Source: JBPOJN01 sp052033505 (GTDB lineage: Bacteria; UBA10199; JACPAL01; GCA-016699445). Taken from it: a stretch of DNA of 11,080 nucleotides. The notes beneath the pieces were generated by a model. That model was not told where the DNA came from and ran no database searches. It worked only from the letters and a program-made list of their open reading frames with translations. The stretch covers positions 1 to 11,080 of the forward strand of contig JBPOJN010000078.1 in assembly GCA_052033505.1 (NCBI GenBank). Reading direction: 5' to 3'. Numbering within the stretch: position 1 is the first letter of the stretch; each line of letters starts with the position of its first letter. The position numbers were made by a program, and so were the translations under genes. This document shows, piece after piece, positions 1-6,452 of the stretch.

Positions 1-147
1 AAATCGACATCTTAACGATACGAGGAAACTCCCGGAGCGCCTATGCTTTATTCAAAATCGCTTAATCCACTCTATCCATCGGTCTTTTCAAAAACTCACT
101 GTCCTAGATGTGTGTAGCTGGAACTATTTCTAAACGAATTTTCGAAA

Positions 148-177
148 CTTTCTGATCTTTTCGCCGAAAACAGAAAG
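148..177. repeat. Imperfect inverted repeat (hairpin) in the AT-rich leader region
   Basis: The outer arms CTTTCTG (148-154) and CAGAAAG (171-177) are exact reverse complements. The inner arms TTTTCG (158-163) and CGAAAA (165-170) are also exact. A three-base bulge (155-157) separates outer and inner arms on the left side. As RNA this could form a stem of about 12 pairs with a very small loop. Neither strand has a T-run after it, so it does not look like a standard intrinsic terminator. Its role is unknown. Confidence 0.4.
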
Positions 178-381
178 CATAGAATTGATTACTATTTCAA
201 AAAGAAATCTTTTTAAGACGATAAGGCTCTCTCGTTACCCGTGCGGTCTGCAGAAAATCCATTTGATAGAACAATCTCATAAGTAATTGATTTTATTAAA
301 TTATTTATAAAATTTGCAATTTAACCTTCCAAAGTCTCTCTGTCTTTCCGTCTTGAAGTGCCGATTTCAAAAAGATTTGTT

Positions 382-397
382 TTTGTGCCGGCACAAA
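382..397. promoter_or_regulatory. Perfect 16-bp palindrome, candidate operator
   Basis: TTTGTGCCGGCACAAA reads identically on both strands and ends 29 bases before the ATG at 427, on the promoter-proximal side of the arginase-like gene. The GC-rich core inside an AT-rich leader and the two-fold symmetry fit a binding site for a dimeric regulator. An extra GTGCCG half-site-like word lies at 358-363, 27 bases before the same word inside the palindrome (385-390). No regulator is encoded next to it in this window, so the operator role is inference. A small RNA hairpin in the leader is the alternative. Confidence 0.4.
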
Positions 398-426
398 TAA
401 TGCTCATCCTCTGAATAGGAGTCGAT

Positions 427-1377
427 ATGGCGCTTGACGGTGCCCATTATCGATTCCCTCTTCCGACTGCTGTTGCTCAAACAGGTCGAGAGACTCGGCT
501 TTGTGAGAGACTATCGAAATTAGCTGCTCAACACCCCCTGAGCCCTCTTAACCCACGTTTTTTAGAACCAGGAGTCCTACCTCAAATAGCACTAAGCGGT
601 CATGTTTCAACACCAGCCGACAGATGGATTTTTCAGGGGAATTTTAGTATTGGATTTCCCACCTATCAGGCCCGCATTGCGTTGCAAGAGCGTTTTGTGG
701 AGGTGAAGATTCAAAGTGCAGTTTCAGAAGACGGAAGATTCATCCCTGAATACAATCGACTCGAAGCCAAAGGCCCAAAGACTTTCCTAGATAAACCTGG
801 CTGTCCTAAACTGGAAATTGCAGAGTGTTTGGATCCACATAAAAAAAGAATTCTACTCTACGGAGATGCACACTGTCTTATTTTTCCATTTCTACAAAGA
901 GCAGTTGAAAAGGGTATCCTACAACTTCCCTTAGGTCCCATCCTGAATGTGGATTATCATGCCGATATCAACACATATTCTGCATCTATGGCATCTCATA
1001 CAGATAGCTGGCAAAGACGTGGCGTAGACGAAGGTTTTTGGAGATCGGACTGCTCCTATAATTGGCAGCCTGAAGATAGTAGGGCTCAACCCATGAGGCA
1101 TTTAGATCCAGATAGGTATATTCGAAGCGTATCCAAACAGCAGGCAAAAGAGTTAATGCCAGAAGTTCTGTCCATTGATCTCGATTTTCTCATGGAAATG
1201 AAGGAAAATTGTCAAACATTAGAAGAGCATATCTCGGCCGTAAGAAGCCTCGCTCAAAGAGCTAAGTGTGTTTTTGTATTCAGTTCCTCAGCTTGGACGG
1301 ACGGCGCCTTGATAGAAGAGACCTTCAGGAAAGTTATATACGAAATACAAAGTGGTTTTCTCGATGCTCCTTCTTAA
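427..1377 (+). CDS. Arginase-fold protein, UPF0489-like
   Basis: This 316-residue protein carries the three metal-site motifs of the arginase (ureohydrolase) fold in the right order: GDAHC at 146-150, NVDYHADIN at 174-182 and SIDLDF at 249-254. They match arginase GGDHS, DAHTDIN and SxDVD. The implied six ligands are H149, D176, H178, D180, D251 and D253. The GLDP segment that follows the last motif in true arginases is absent, and the overall pattern is closer to UPF0489 proteins, a group that to my recollection includes peptide arginases of RiPP pathways. The first 140 residues show no motif I recognise. No signal peptide or membrane segment is seen. The ATG is preceded by AGGAG at 417-421 with five bases between. 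The gene is lower in GC than its neighbours, stands alone on the plus strand and ends 12 bases from the purA stop. Arginine or peptidyl-arginine hydrolysis is inferred, and another amidinohydrolase or deacetylase activity is possible. Confidence 0.72.
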   Translation: MALDGAHYRFPLPTAVAQTGRETRLCERLSKLAAQHPLSPLNPRFLEPGVLPQIALSGHVSTPADRWIFQGNFSIGFPTYQARIALQERFVEVKIQSAVSEDGRFIPEYNRLEAKGPKTFLDKPGCPKLEIAECLDPHKKRILLYGDAHCLIFPFLQRAVEKGILQLPLGPILNVDYHADINTYSASMASHTDSWQRRGVDEGFWRSDCSYNWQPEDSRAQPMRHLDPDRYIRSVSKQQAKELMPEVLSIDLDFLMEMKENCQTLEEHISAVRSLAQRAKCVFVFSSSAWTDGALIEETFRKVIYEIQSGFLDAPS

Positions 1378-1389
1378 TAAGATGGGGAC

Positions 1390-2682
1390 CTAGCGAAACG
1401 GATCTTTCACAAAAATTCTTTCGTCACGCGAAGGGCCTACGGAAACGATCAAGGTAGGGACTCCCAGGTCTTTTTCGATCTTCTTTAAGTATTTTTGGGC
1501 GGCCATCGGAAGCTTGTTGAATTTTCGGATGCCCGAAAGCGGTTCCTGCCAGCCTTTCATCGTCTCATAAATCGGCTCACAAGCGCTGACGACGTCAATC
1601 GACGTGGGGAATTCTTTCAGGATTTTTCCTTGGTAGCGGTAGGCTTTGCAGACCCGGATTTCTTTGAATCCCGACAAAATATCGAGCTTGGTGATCACGA
1701 GTCCCGTGAGTCCGTTCACACGTACCGCATGGCGCAAGACGACCAGGTCGAGCCAACCGCAGCGGCGCGGACGTCCCGTCGTGGAACCGAATTCAGAACC
1801 CTGCTTGCGCAGGCGCTCGCCGGTTTCGTCATTGAGCTCGGTCGGAAACGGTCCGGACCCGACACGCGTCGTGTAGGCTTTGGTAATACCGATGACGCCG
1901 TCGATACGGGTCGGTCCCACGCCTGATCCGGAACAGGCGTTGCCGGCGACGGTGTTTGAAGACGTGACGAACGGATAGGTGCCGTGGTCGACGTCGAGCG
2001 ACGTCCCCTGTGCGCCTTCGAAAAGGACGTTTTTCTTTTTGCGAAAAGCATTATCGAGCACGATCGTCGTGTCGGTCACGAACGGCGCCAGGTATTCGGC
2101 GTAAGCACGGTAAGGTTCGAGGATTTCTTTTTCGGAGAAACCCGCCCCGCCCAGGACTGTCTTGATGTATTCGTTCTTTTCCGGAAGCACCGCGCGCAGT
2201 CTTTTTTCGAAAAGATCGGGAGAAATCAGCTCCGCCATGCGAATGCCGTGGCGCGCGATCTTGTCTTCGTAGGCCGGACCGATGCCGCGTCCCGTGGTGC
2301 CGATCTTGCTCGCGCCCTTCTTCTCTTCGCGCAGGCGGTCGATGGTTTTGTGATACGGCATGATGACGTGCGCGTTCGAACTGATCGCGAGCGACTCGGG
2401 TTTGCGCACCAGGCCGCGGGTCCTCAATTTTTTGATTTCGGAAACGCAGACCTCGGGATCAAGGACGACGCCGTTTCCGATCACGCAGCGGGTTTTCGGA
2501 TTCAAGATACCGGAAGGAATCAAGTGCAGCACGGTCTTGGCGCCGTTGACGACCAACGTGTGTCCGGCGTTGTTGCCGCCTTGGAAACGCACGACATAGT
2601 CCGCCGACTCGGTGAAGACGTCGACGATTTTCCCTTTTCCTTCATCACCCCACTGGGCGCCTACGATGACGAGATTAGGCAT
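1390..2682 (-). CDS. purA: Adenylosuccinate synthase
   Basis: This cytoplasmic enzyme joins IMP and aspartate using GTP to give adenylosuccinate, the first committed step from IMP to AMP. The 430-residue length is normal. The N-terminus has the family signature GAQWGDEGKGK (residues 8-18), which includes the catalytic Asp13. His41 lies in NNAGHT, GTTGRGIGP follows in the IMP-binding region, and VSVGPSRDERI is near the C-terminus. All main catalytic positions appear intact. The ATG overlaps the serA stop by one base (TAATG), so translation is probably coupled to serA. The stop is TAG, which shows that TAG is used as a genuine terminator here. No hairpin with a T-run was seen after the stop, and the next gene converges from the other strand after 12 bases. 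Confidence 0.97.
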   Translation of the reverse strand: MPNLVIVGAQWGDEGKGKIVDVFTESADYVVRFQGGNNAGHTLVVNGAKTVLHLIPSGILNPKTRCVIGNGVVLDPEVCVSEIKKLRTRGLVRKPESLAISSNAHVIMPYHKTIDRLREEKKGASKIGTTGRGIGPAYEDKIARHGIRMAELISPDLFEKRLRAVLPEKNEYIKTVLGGAGFSEKEILEPYRAYAEYLAPFVTDTTIVLDNAFRKKKNVLFEGAQGTSLDVDHGTYPFVTSSNTVAGNACSGSGVGPTRIDGVIGITKAYTTRVGSGPFPTELNDETGERLRKQGSEFGSTTGRPRRCGWLDLVVLRHAVRVNGLTGLVITKLDILSGFKEIRVCKAYRYQGKILKEFPTSIDVVSACEPIYETMKGWQEPLSGIRKFNKLPMAAQKYLKKIEKDLGVPTLIVSVGPSRDERIFVKDPFR

Positions 2683-4271
2683 TACAAGACGACCTTTTTG
2701 ACGGAAATGATGTTCGGCAACTTTTGAAGTTCCGCAAGCAGAGAAGGCGTGATGTCGCCTTCGACGTTATACAGGGCGATGGCCTCGTCCTTGCCTTTTT
2801 CCAAACCCAATTGCATGCGCGAAATGTTGATATTGTTTTTACCTAGGAAACTGCCGATCGACCCGATCACGCCCGGCTTGTCGTGATTGTGGATGACCAG
2901 GATCGTACCTTCGAGCAGGGCCTCAAGATAGGAGTCATTGACCTGCACTAAGCGCGGATTCGTCTTTCCGAAGATCGTCCCTGAGACCCGGCGGGACTCG
3001 GATCCGTCCTTCAGCACGACAGTGACCAAGCTCGCAAAATCCTGCTGTTCGCTAACTTTCGACTCGACGACTTTCAGACCTTTTTCCTTCGCGACAACGG
3101 CGGCATTAACGAAATTGACCGAAACGTCGGAGGCCATCGGAGTCAGTAGGCCTTTCAATAAAGACTGAGTGACAGGAGCGACGTTATAAGAAGCGATTTC
3201 ACCGCGGTATTCGATCGCGACTTCTGTCGGAAGTTTGGAGGTAAGTTGGCCTTGGAGAGAGCCCAACTTCTCGGCCAAACGGATGTACGGCTGAAGGATT
3301 TTGACCATTTCTCCGGTCATCGAAGGAAAATTGACGGCGTTCCGGATCGTGCCCGAAGTGAAATAATCGGCGATCTGTTCGGCGACTTCGACCGCGACGT
3401 TTTCCTGGGCTTCCGCCGTAGCCGCTCCCAAGTGAGGGGTGAAAATGACGTTTTCGGATTTGATCAATGCATGATCGGCTGGAGGCGGTTCCTGTTCGAA
3501 GACGTCCAGAGCAGCGCCGGCAACGATGCCTTCTTTGATCGCCCAGTCTAAATCCTGCTCGTTCACAATACCGCCGCGCGCACAGTTGATGATGAAGACG
3601 CCTTTTTTCATCGTCTGGAACGCGGCTTTATTAATCAGATTCTTGGTCTTTTCCATGAAAGGCACGTGGACCGTAATGTAGTCCGCGCGCTTGAAGAGCT
3701 CCGGCAAATCGACCAACTCGATACCCAGCTTTTCGGCGGCTTCCTGCGATAGGAACGGATCGTAGCCCAAGACGCGCATCTTCAGTCCCAGCGCGCGGTC
3801 CACGACGATGCGGCCGATGTTGCCCACGCCGACGACACCCAAGAATTTATTGGTCAGCTCGCGGCCCATGAACTTCGTCTTTTCCCACTTGCCGGAGCGG
3901 ATGGATCCGGTCGCCTGCGGGATCTGACGAGACACAGCAAACATCATCGCGATCGCGTGTTCGGCGGTGGTGACTGCGTTGCCCGAAGGCGTGTTCATGA
4001 CGACGATGCCTTTTTTGGTCGCTGCGGCCAGGTCGACGTTATCGACGCCGATGCCGGCACGGCCGACCACTTTAAGATTCGTCGCGGCTTCGACGATGTC
4101 TTTCGTAACCTTAGTGGCGCTGCGAATGATGAGTCCGTCGTAGTCGCCGATAATTTTCTTTAGTTCATCGGGAGTCAGACCCGTCTTCACGTCGACCTGA
4201 AGTCCGGGAGCTTGTTTCAAAATCGACAGACCTTGGTCCGAAAGTTTATCGCTGACGAGTATTTTGGGCAT
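2682..4271 (-). CDS. serA: D-3-phosphoglycerate dehydrogenase (long form with ACT domain)
   Basis: This enzyme oxidises 3-phosphoglycerate to 3-phosphohydroxypyruvate with NAD, the first step of serine synthesis. At 529 residues it is the long three-part form. The substrate-binding part is followed by the NAD-binding Rossmann motif GVGNIG (148-153). The catalytic triad is Arg232 in NCARGG, Glu261 in FEQEPP and His280 in TPHLGAAT. An intervening domain (about 325-450) leads to a C-terminal ACT domain (about 455-529, HNHDKPGVIG onward). The ACT domain in this family usually senses serine for feedback control, though that is family knowledge and not shown here. An AGGAA precedes the ATG at normal spacing. 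It begins 15 bases after the aminotransferase stop, so the product-to-substrate order in serine synthesis is kept within one transcript. Confidence 0.97.
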   Translation of the reverse strand: MPKILVSDKLSDQGLSILKQAPGLQVDVKTGLTPDELKKIIGDYDGLIIRSATKVTKDIVEAATNLKVVGRAGIGVDNVDLAAATKKGIVVMNTPSGNAVTTAEHAIAMMFAVSRQIPQATGSIRSGKWEKTKFMGRELTNKFLGVVGVGNIGRIVVDRALGLKMRVLGYDPFLSQEAAEKLGIELVDLPELFKRADYITVHVPFMEKTKNLINKAAFQTMKKGVFIINCARGGIVNEQDLDWAIKEGIVAGAALDVFEQEPPPADHALIKSENVIFTPHLGAATAEAQENVAVEVAEQIADYFTSGTIRNAVNFPSMTGEMVKILQPYIRLAEKLGSLQGQLTSKLPTEVAIEYRGEIASYNVAPVTQSLLKGLLTPMASDVSVNFVNAAVVAKEKGLKVVESKVSEQQDFASLVTVVLKDGSESRRVSGTIFGKTNPRLVQVNDSYLEALLEGTILVIHNHDKPGVIGSIGSFLGKNNINISRMQLGLEKGKDEAIALYNVEGDITPSLLAELQKLPNIISVKKVVL

Positions 4272-4286
4272 AAAAATTCCTGTAAT

Positions 4287-5429
4287 TTAAGAGCGAGCGG
4301 ATTTTAAGGAAGCCATTGCCGCGCCGACGCCGGCGCCCATCTGGAATTTGTGACCCAGTTCGGCCAAGGCCCATTCGATCGCAGCGATGACGGTGACCAT
4401 GTCGAGGTCGTCATAATAACCGAGATGTGCAATGCGGAAGATCTTGCCCTTGGCCGCGTCCTGGCCGCCGGCGATCGTCATATTGTACTTGGTCTGGAGA
4501 ATCTTGAAGACCTTCTGCGCGTCAATACCTTCCGGCGTGCAAACGGCCGTCAGCGAATTGACCGGGGAGCTGGAATACAGCTTAAGCCCCAAGGCCTTCA
4601 TGGCCTCGCGCGTGGCGTTCGCCAAACGCGTGTGACGTCCGAACAGATTTTCCAAACCTTCTTTTTTGAATTCACGCAGCACCTGCGCAAGCCCGATGAT
4701 CAGGCTGATCGCGGGCGTAAACGCCGTGGTGTTAATCTGGATGTTTTTCAGTTCGCGTTTGAAGTCGAAATAGAATTTCGGCAACGTCGAAGTTTCGGTG
4801 CGCTTCCACGCCTTGTCCGACAAGGCCACCATCGCGAGACCCGGAGGAAGTCCTAAGGCTTTTTGAGAACCGGTGATCAAGACGTCGATGCCCCAGGCAT
4901 CCATCGGGAGATTGACCGCGCCCAAGGCCGAGATCGCGTCGACGATGAAGAGACAGTCGTCTTTTTTCTTAACCAGCGCGGCGAGTTCCTGGATGGGATG
5001 GTACGTTCCCGTCGAGCTTTCGGAAGCCTGGACGAAAACGGCCTTGTAGCCGCCCTTTTCCAATTTCTCTTCGATCACTTTCGGATCGACCGCTTGTCCC
5101 CATGCGACTTGGATCACGTCGGCTTCGACGCCGTAGGATTTGCAGATCTTCCACCAGCGTTCGCCGAATTTGCCGCCGTCGACGACGATGACTTTATCGC
5201 CTTTCGAGAGCGTATTGACGATCGAGCCTTCCATGGCGCCTGTGCCGGAAGAGGCCAAGATCAAAACTTCATTCTTGGTCTGGAAGAGCCATTTCAGACC
5301 TTCCCGGACCTCGGCGACGATCTTCTCGAACGGCTCGGTACGATGATGGATGATGGGTTGGGCCATCGCGAGCAACGTTTCTTCCGAAACGGGCGTGGGC
5401 CCGGGAGCGAACAAGCGGTATTTATTCAT
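4287..5429 (-). CDS. Class V aminotransferase, probable phosphoserine aminotransferase by context
   Basis: This 380-residue PLP enzyme belongs to the serine-pyruvate / alanine-glyoxylate aminotransferase branch of class V. The N-terminus has the typical FAPGPTPV (7-14) and HHRTEPF (28-34). SSGTGAMEG (60-68) should bind the cofactor phosphate, Asp164 in VDAIS should pair with the pyridine nitrogen, and Lys190 in TGSQKALGLPPG should form the Schiff base. Homologues are often named serine-pyruvate or serine-glyoxylate aminotransferase. Here it sits 15 bases ahead of serA, which argues that it supplies the SerC step (phosphohydroxypyruvate plus glutamate to phosphoserine). The same branch does this in some bacteria and archaea that lack classical SerC. 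Sequence alone cannot separate these activities. There is no Shine-Dalgarno sequence before the ATG, and a candidate promoter lies immediately upstream. Confidence 0.9.
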   Translation of the reverse strand: MNKYRLFAPGPTPVSEETLLAMAQPIIHHRTEPFEKIVAEVREGLKWLFQTKNEVLILASSGTGAMEGSIVNTLSKGDKVIVVDGGKFGERWWKICKSYGVEADVIQVAWGQAVDPKVIEEKLEKGGYKAVFVQASESSTGTYHPIQELAALVKKKDDCLFIVDAISALGAVNLPMDAWGIDVLITGSQKALGLPPGLAMVALSDKAWKRTETSTLPKFYFDFKRELKNIQINTTAFTPAISLIIGLAQVLREFKKEGLENLFGRHTRLANATREAMKALGLKLYSSSPVNSLTAVCTPEGIDAQKVFKILQTKYNMTIAGGQDAAKGKIFRIAHLGYYDDLDMVTVIAAIEWALAELGHKFQMGAGVGAAMASLKSARS

Positions 5430-5469
5430 AAGGGGGCGGAATTTAGGATCGCAAGATGCGCGGCGTCAA
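5430..5469 (-). promoter_or_regulatory. Candidate sigma70-type promoter giving a leaderless transcript
   Basis: Read on the minus strand, TTGACG (5469-5464) is followed after 18 bases by TAAATT (5445-5440). The -35 matches five of six consensus positions and the -10 matches four of six. Only ten bases separate the -10 from the ATG at 5429, so transcription would start within a few bases of the start codon. The bases just before the ATG are C-rich and contain no Shine-Dalgarno motif, which fits a leaderless mRNA. This would start the aminotransferase-serA-purA unit. The call rests on consensus matching only. Confidence 0.4.
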
Positions 5470-5496
5470 GAAAGATCCATGAAAGAGCGGCGTGTT

Positions 5497-5997
5497 TTAC
5501 GGCGCGACCTTCATCTCTTCGCACGCTTTTTGGAATTCCGGCAGGCGGGAGGCTTCGTCGGGACCCAGCATGGAGACGCACATCAAGACGCCTTGGGGGA
5601 CCGGCACGAACAAGCGCGCGTCGATGTAACCGGCGTCGTTGGCCCGGCTCATCCAGATGCGGCCTTCGCCTTTATCGGTACGGGCGACGGGGTCCGTGCT
5701 GTATTGGAGGGAAATGGCTTTTTCCATGTTCGCAGCCGCGTCCTGGCCTAAGCTTAAGGCCACCACCGAGAGGTTCGGCGTAAAATGGTTGCCCGAAGGC
5801 TTGAACGTAGGGGCTCCACTGTCGTTAACTTCTTCCTTCAGGCCTGAGGGGGCGGCGATGGTCACTTTGATCGCGGGAGACGATTTATCGCCCGTAAAAT
5901 GAACGTCGTATTGTTTGGGTCCACCGCACGCGACCACGGCTACCAGGCTTAAGAAGCTGGCCGCCGCCAGTACGAAACTGAGTTTTTTGTTTTTCAT
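5497..5997 (-). CDS. Small secreted lipoprotein of unknown function
   Basis: This 166-residue protein has a lipoprotein signal peptide: a KNKK n-region, a hydrophobic stretch (6-22) and a lipobox ending VVAC with Cys24 as the lipidated residue. Gly25 and Gly26 follow, with no Asp at +2, so outer-membrane sorting would be expected under the enterobacterial rule. The mature part has an N-terminal beta-rich segment (VTIAAPSGL, 45-53) and two cysteines late in the chain (C140 and C159) that could form a disulfide. The layout faintly recalls PsbP/DUF1795-like small lipoproteins, but I cannot assign it. A strong AAAGGAG lies seven to eight bases before the ATG. It starts 30 bases after the CBS gene stop and is followed by the promoter candidate for the serine genes, so it is probably the last gene of the upstream unit. 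Confidence 0.85.
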   Translation of the reverse strand: MKNKKLSFVLAAASFLSLVAVVACGGPKQYDVHFTGDKSSPAIKVTIAAPSGLKEEVNDSGAPTFKPSGNHFTPNLSVVALSLGQDAAANMEKAISLQYSTDPVARTDKGEGRIWMSRANDAGYIDARLFVPVPQGVLMCVSMLGPDEASRLPEFQKACEEMKVAP

Positions 5998-6027
5998 AAG
6001 AATCTCCTTTTAATGTTTGTCGGATAT

Positions 6028-6438
6028 TTATTTCGCTGATTGATTTTCGAGGATCGCCTTGAAGAGATCTCCGTTGCTGATAATACCGATGATTTTGTCT
6101 CCGTCGAAGACCGCCAAGCGACGTACGCCCGTGAGCCTCATCAGGCGCGCCGCATGTTTGACGCCGACGTCGGCCGGGATCGAAACGATGGGCTTAGTGG
6201 ATAAATCAGCCACCTTCAAGCTTGCTAATGACTCCCAATTCTCCGCCAGTTCCACGACGACGTCCTTACGCGTGAGGATGCCGTAAGCGTCTTGTGCGTG
6301 TTCCTTCTCAACGATGAGCGAGGAGATTTTCTTCTCCGCCATGACCTTGACGGCCTCGCTCAAAGCGACAGTTTCCTTTACGAAACAAATATTTTTCTGC
6401 ATCAGGTCGCGTACCGTAAATTGCGGAAGCGGCTTCAT
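6028..6438 (-). CDS. Two-CBS-domain protein
   Basis: This is a stand-alone pair of CBS domains in about 136 residues. The first begins at TVRDLMQKN and carries SEAVKVMAEKKISSLIV and YGILTRKDV. The second begins near KVADLSTKP and carries HAARLMRLTGVRRLAV and IIGIISNGDLF. Such Bateman modules bind adenine nucleotides or related ligands and usually regulate another protein, but no enzyme domain is attached here. I chose the ATG at 6438 because GTTCGGGGGAAT lies directly before it, identical to the leader of the upstream DUF342 gene. A GTG at 6456 in the same frame overlaps the upstream stop (GTGA) and would add six residues, but it has no equivalent leader. Co-transcription with the DUF342 gene is likely. 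What the pair senses or controls is unknown. Confidence 0.88.
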   Translation of the reverse strand: MKPLPQFTVRDLMQKNICFVKETVALSEAVKVMAEKKISSLIVEKEHAQDAYGILTRKDVVVELAENWESLASLKVADLSTKPIVSIPADVGVKHAARLMRLTGVRRLAVFDGDKIIGIISNGDLFKAILENQSAK

Positions 6439-6439
6439 G

Positions 6440-6451
6440 ATTCCCCCGAAC
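6440..6451 (-). promoter_or_regulatory. Unusual G-rich ribosome binding site of the CBS gene
   Basis: On the minus strand this reads GTTCGGGGGAAT followed by C and the ATG at 6438. It lies across the end of the DUF342 gene. The same 12 bases occur before the DUF342 start. The GGGGGA core could pair partly with the anti-Shine-Dalgarno sequence. Its repetition supports ATG 6438 over the upstream GTG. Confidence 0.5.
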
Positions 6452-6452
6452 T

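Larger units (their letters stand above)
1..426. other. AT-rich intergenic region upstream of the arginase-like gene
   Basis: No convincing gene was found in these bases on either strand. The composition is clearly richer in A and T than the minus-strand gene block: positions 291-320 contain only two G/C bases. It holds an imperfect hairpin (148-177), a perfect 16-bp palindrome (382-397) and three copies of a TTTCAAAAA word (86-94, 196-203 extended, 366-373 extended). There is also one 24-codon ORF (43-117) with a Shine-Dalgarno-like GGAG, which is too short to accept. A promoter for the gene at 427 probably lies here, for example in the very AT-rich stretch 285-315, but no -35/-10 pair with good spacing stands out. 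Confidence 0.7.

Noticed and set aside
86..375. CRISPR-like or iterated repeats from the three TTTCAAAAA words
   Set aside because: The copies are short, AT-rich and irregularly spaced; the longest shared match is 12 bases (194-205 and 364-375), which is weak in such composition.
1495..2727. Long plus-strand ORFs opposite purA
   Set aside because: They lie wholly antisense to a full-length purA with all its motifs. Their peptides show the arginine- and aspartate-rich look of antisense frames in GC-rich genes.
5430..5496. Intrinsic terminator after the lipoprotein gene
   Set aside because: No GC-rich stem followed by a T-run was found on the minus strand; only a short direct repeat of ACGCCGC is present.
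4863..5783. A 306-codon plus-strand ORF opposite the aminotransferase and lipoprotein genes
   Set aside because: It spans two unrelated minus-strand genes and their intergenic gap. The composition is that of a shadow frame, with no recognisable domain and no good ribosome site.
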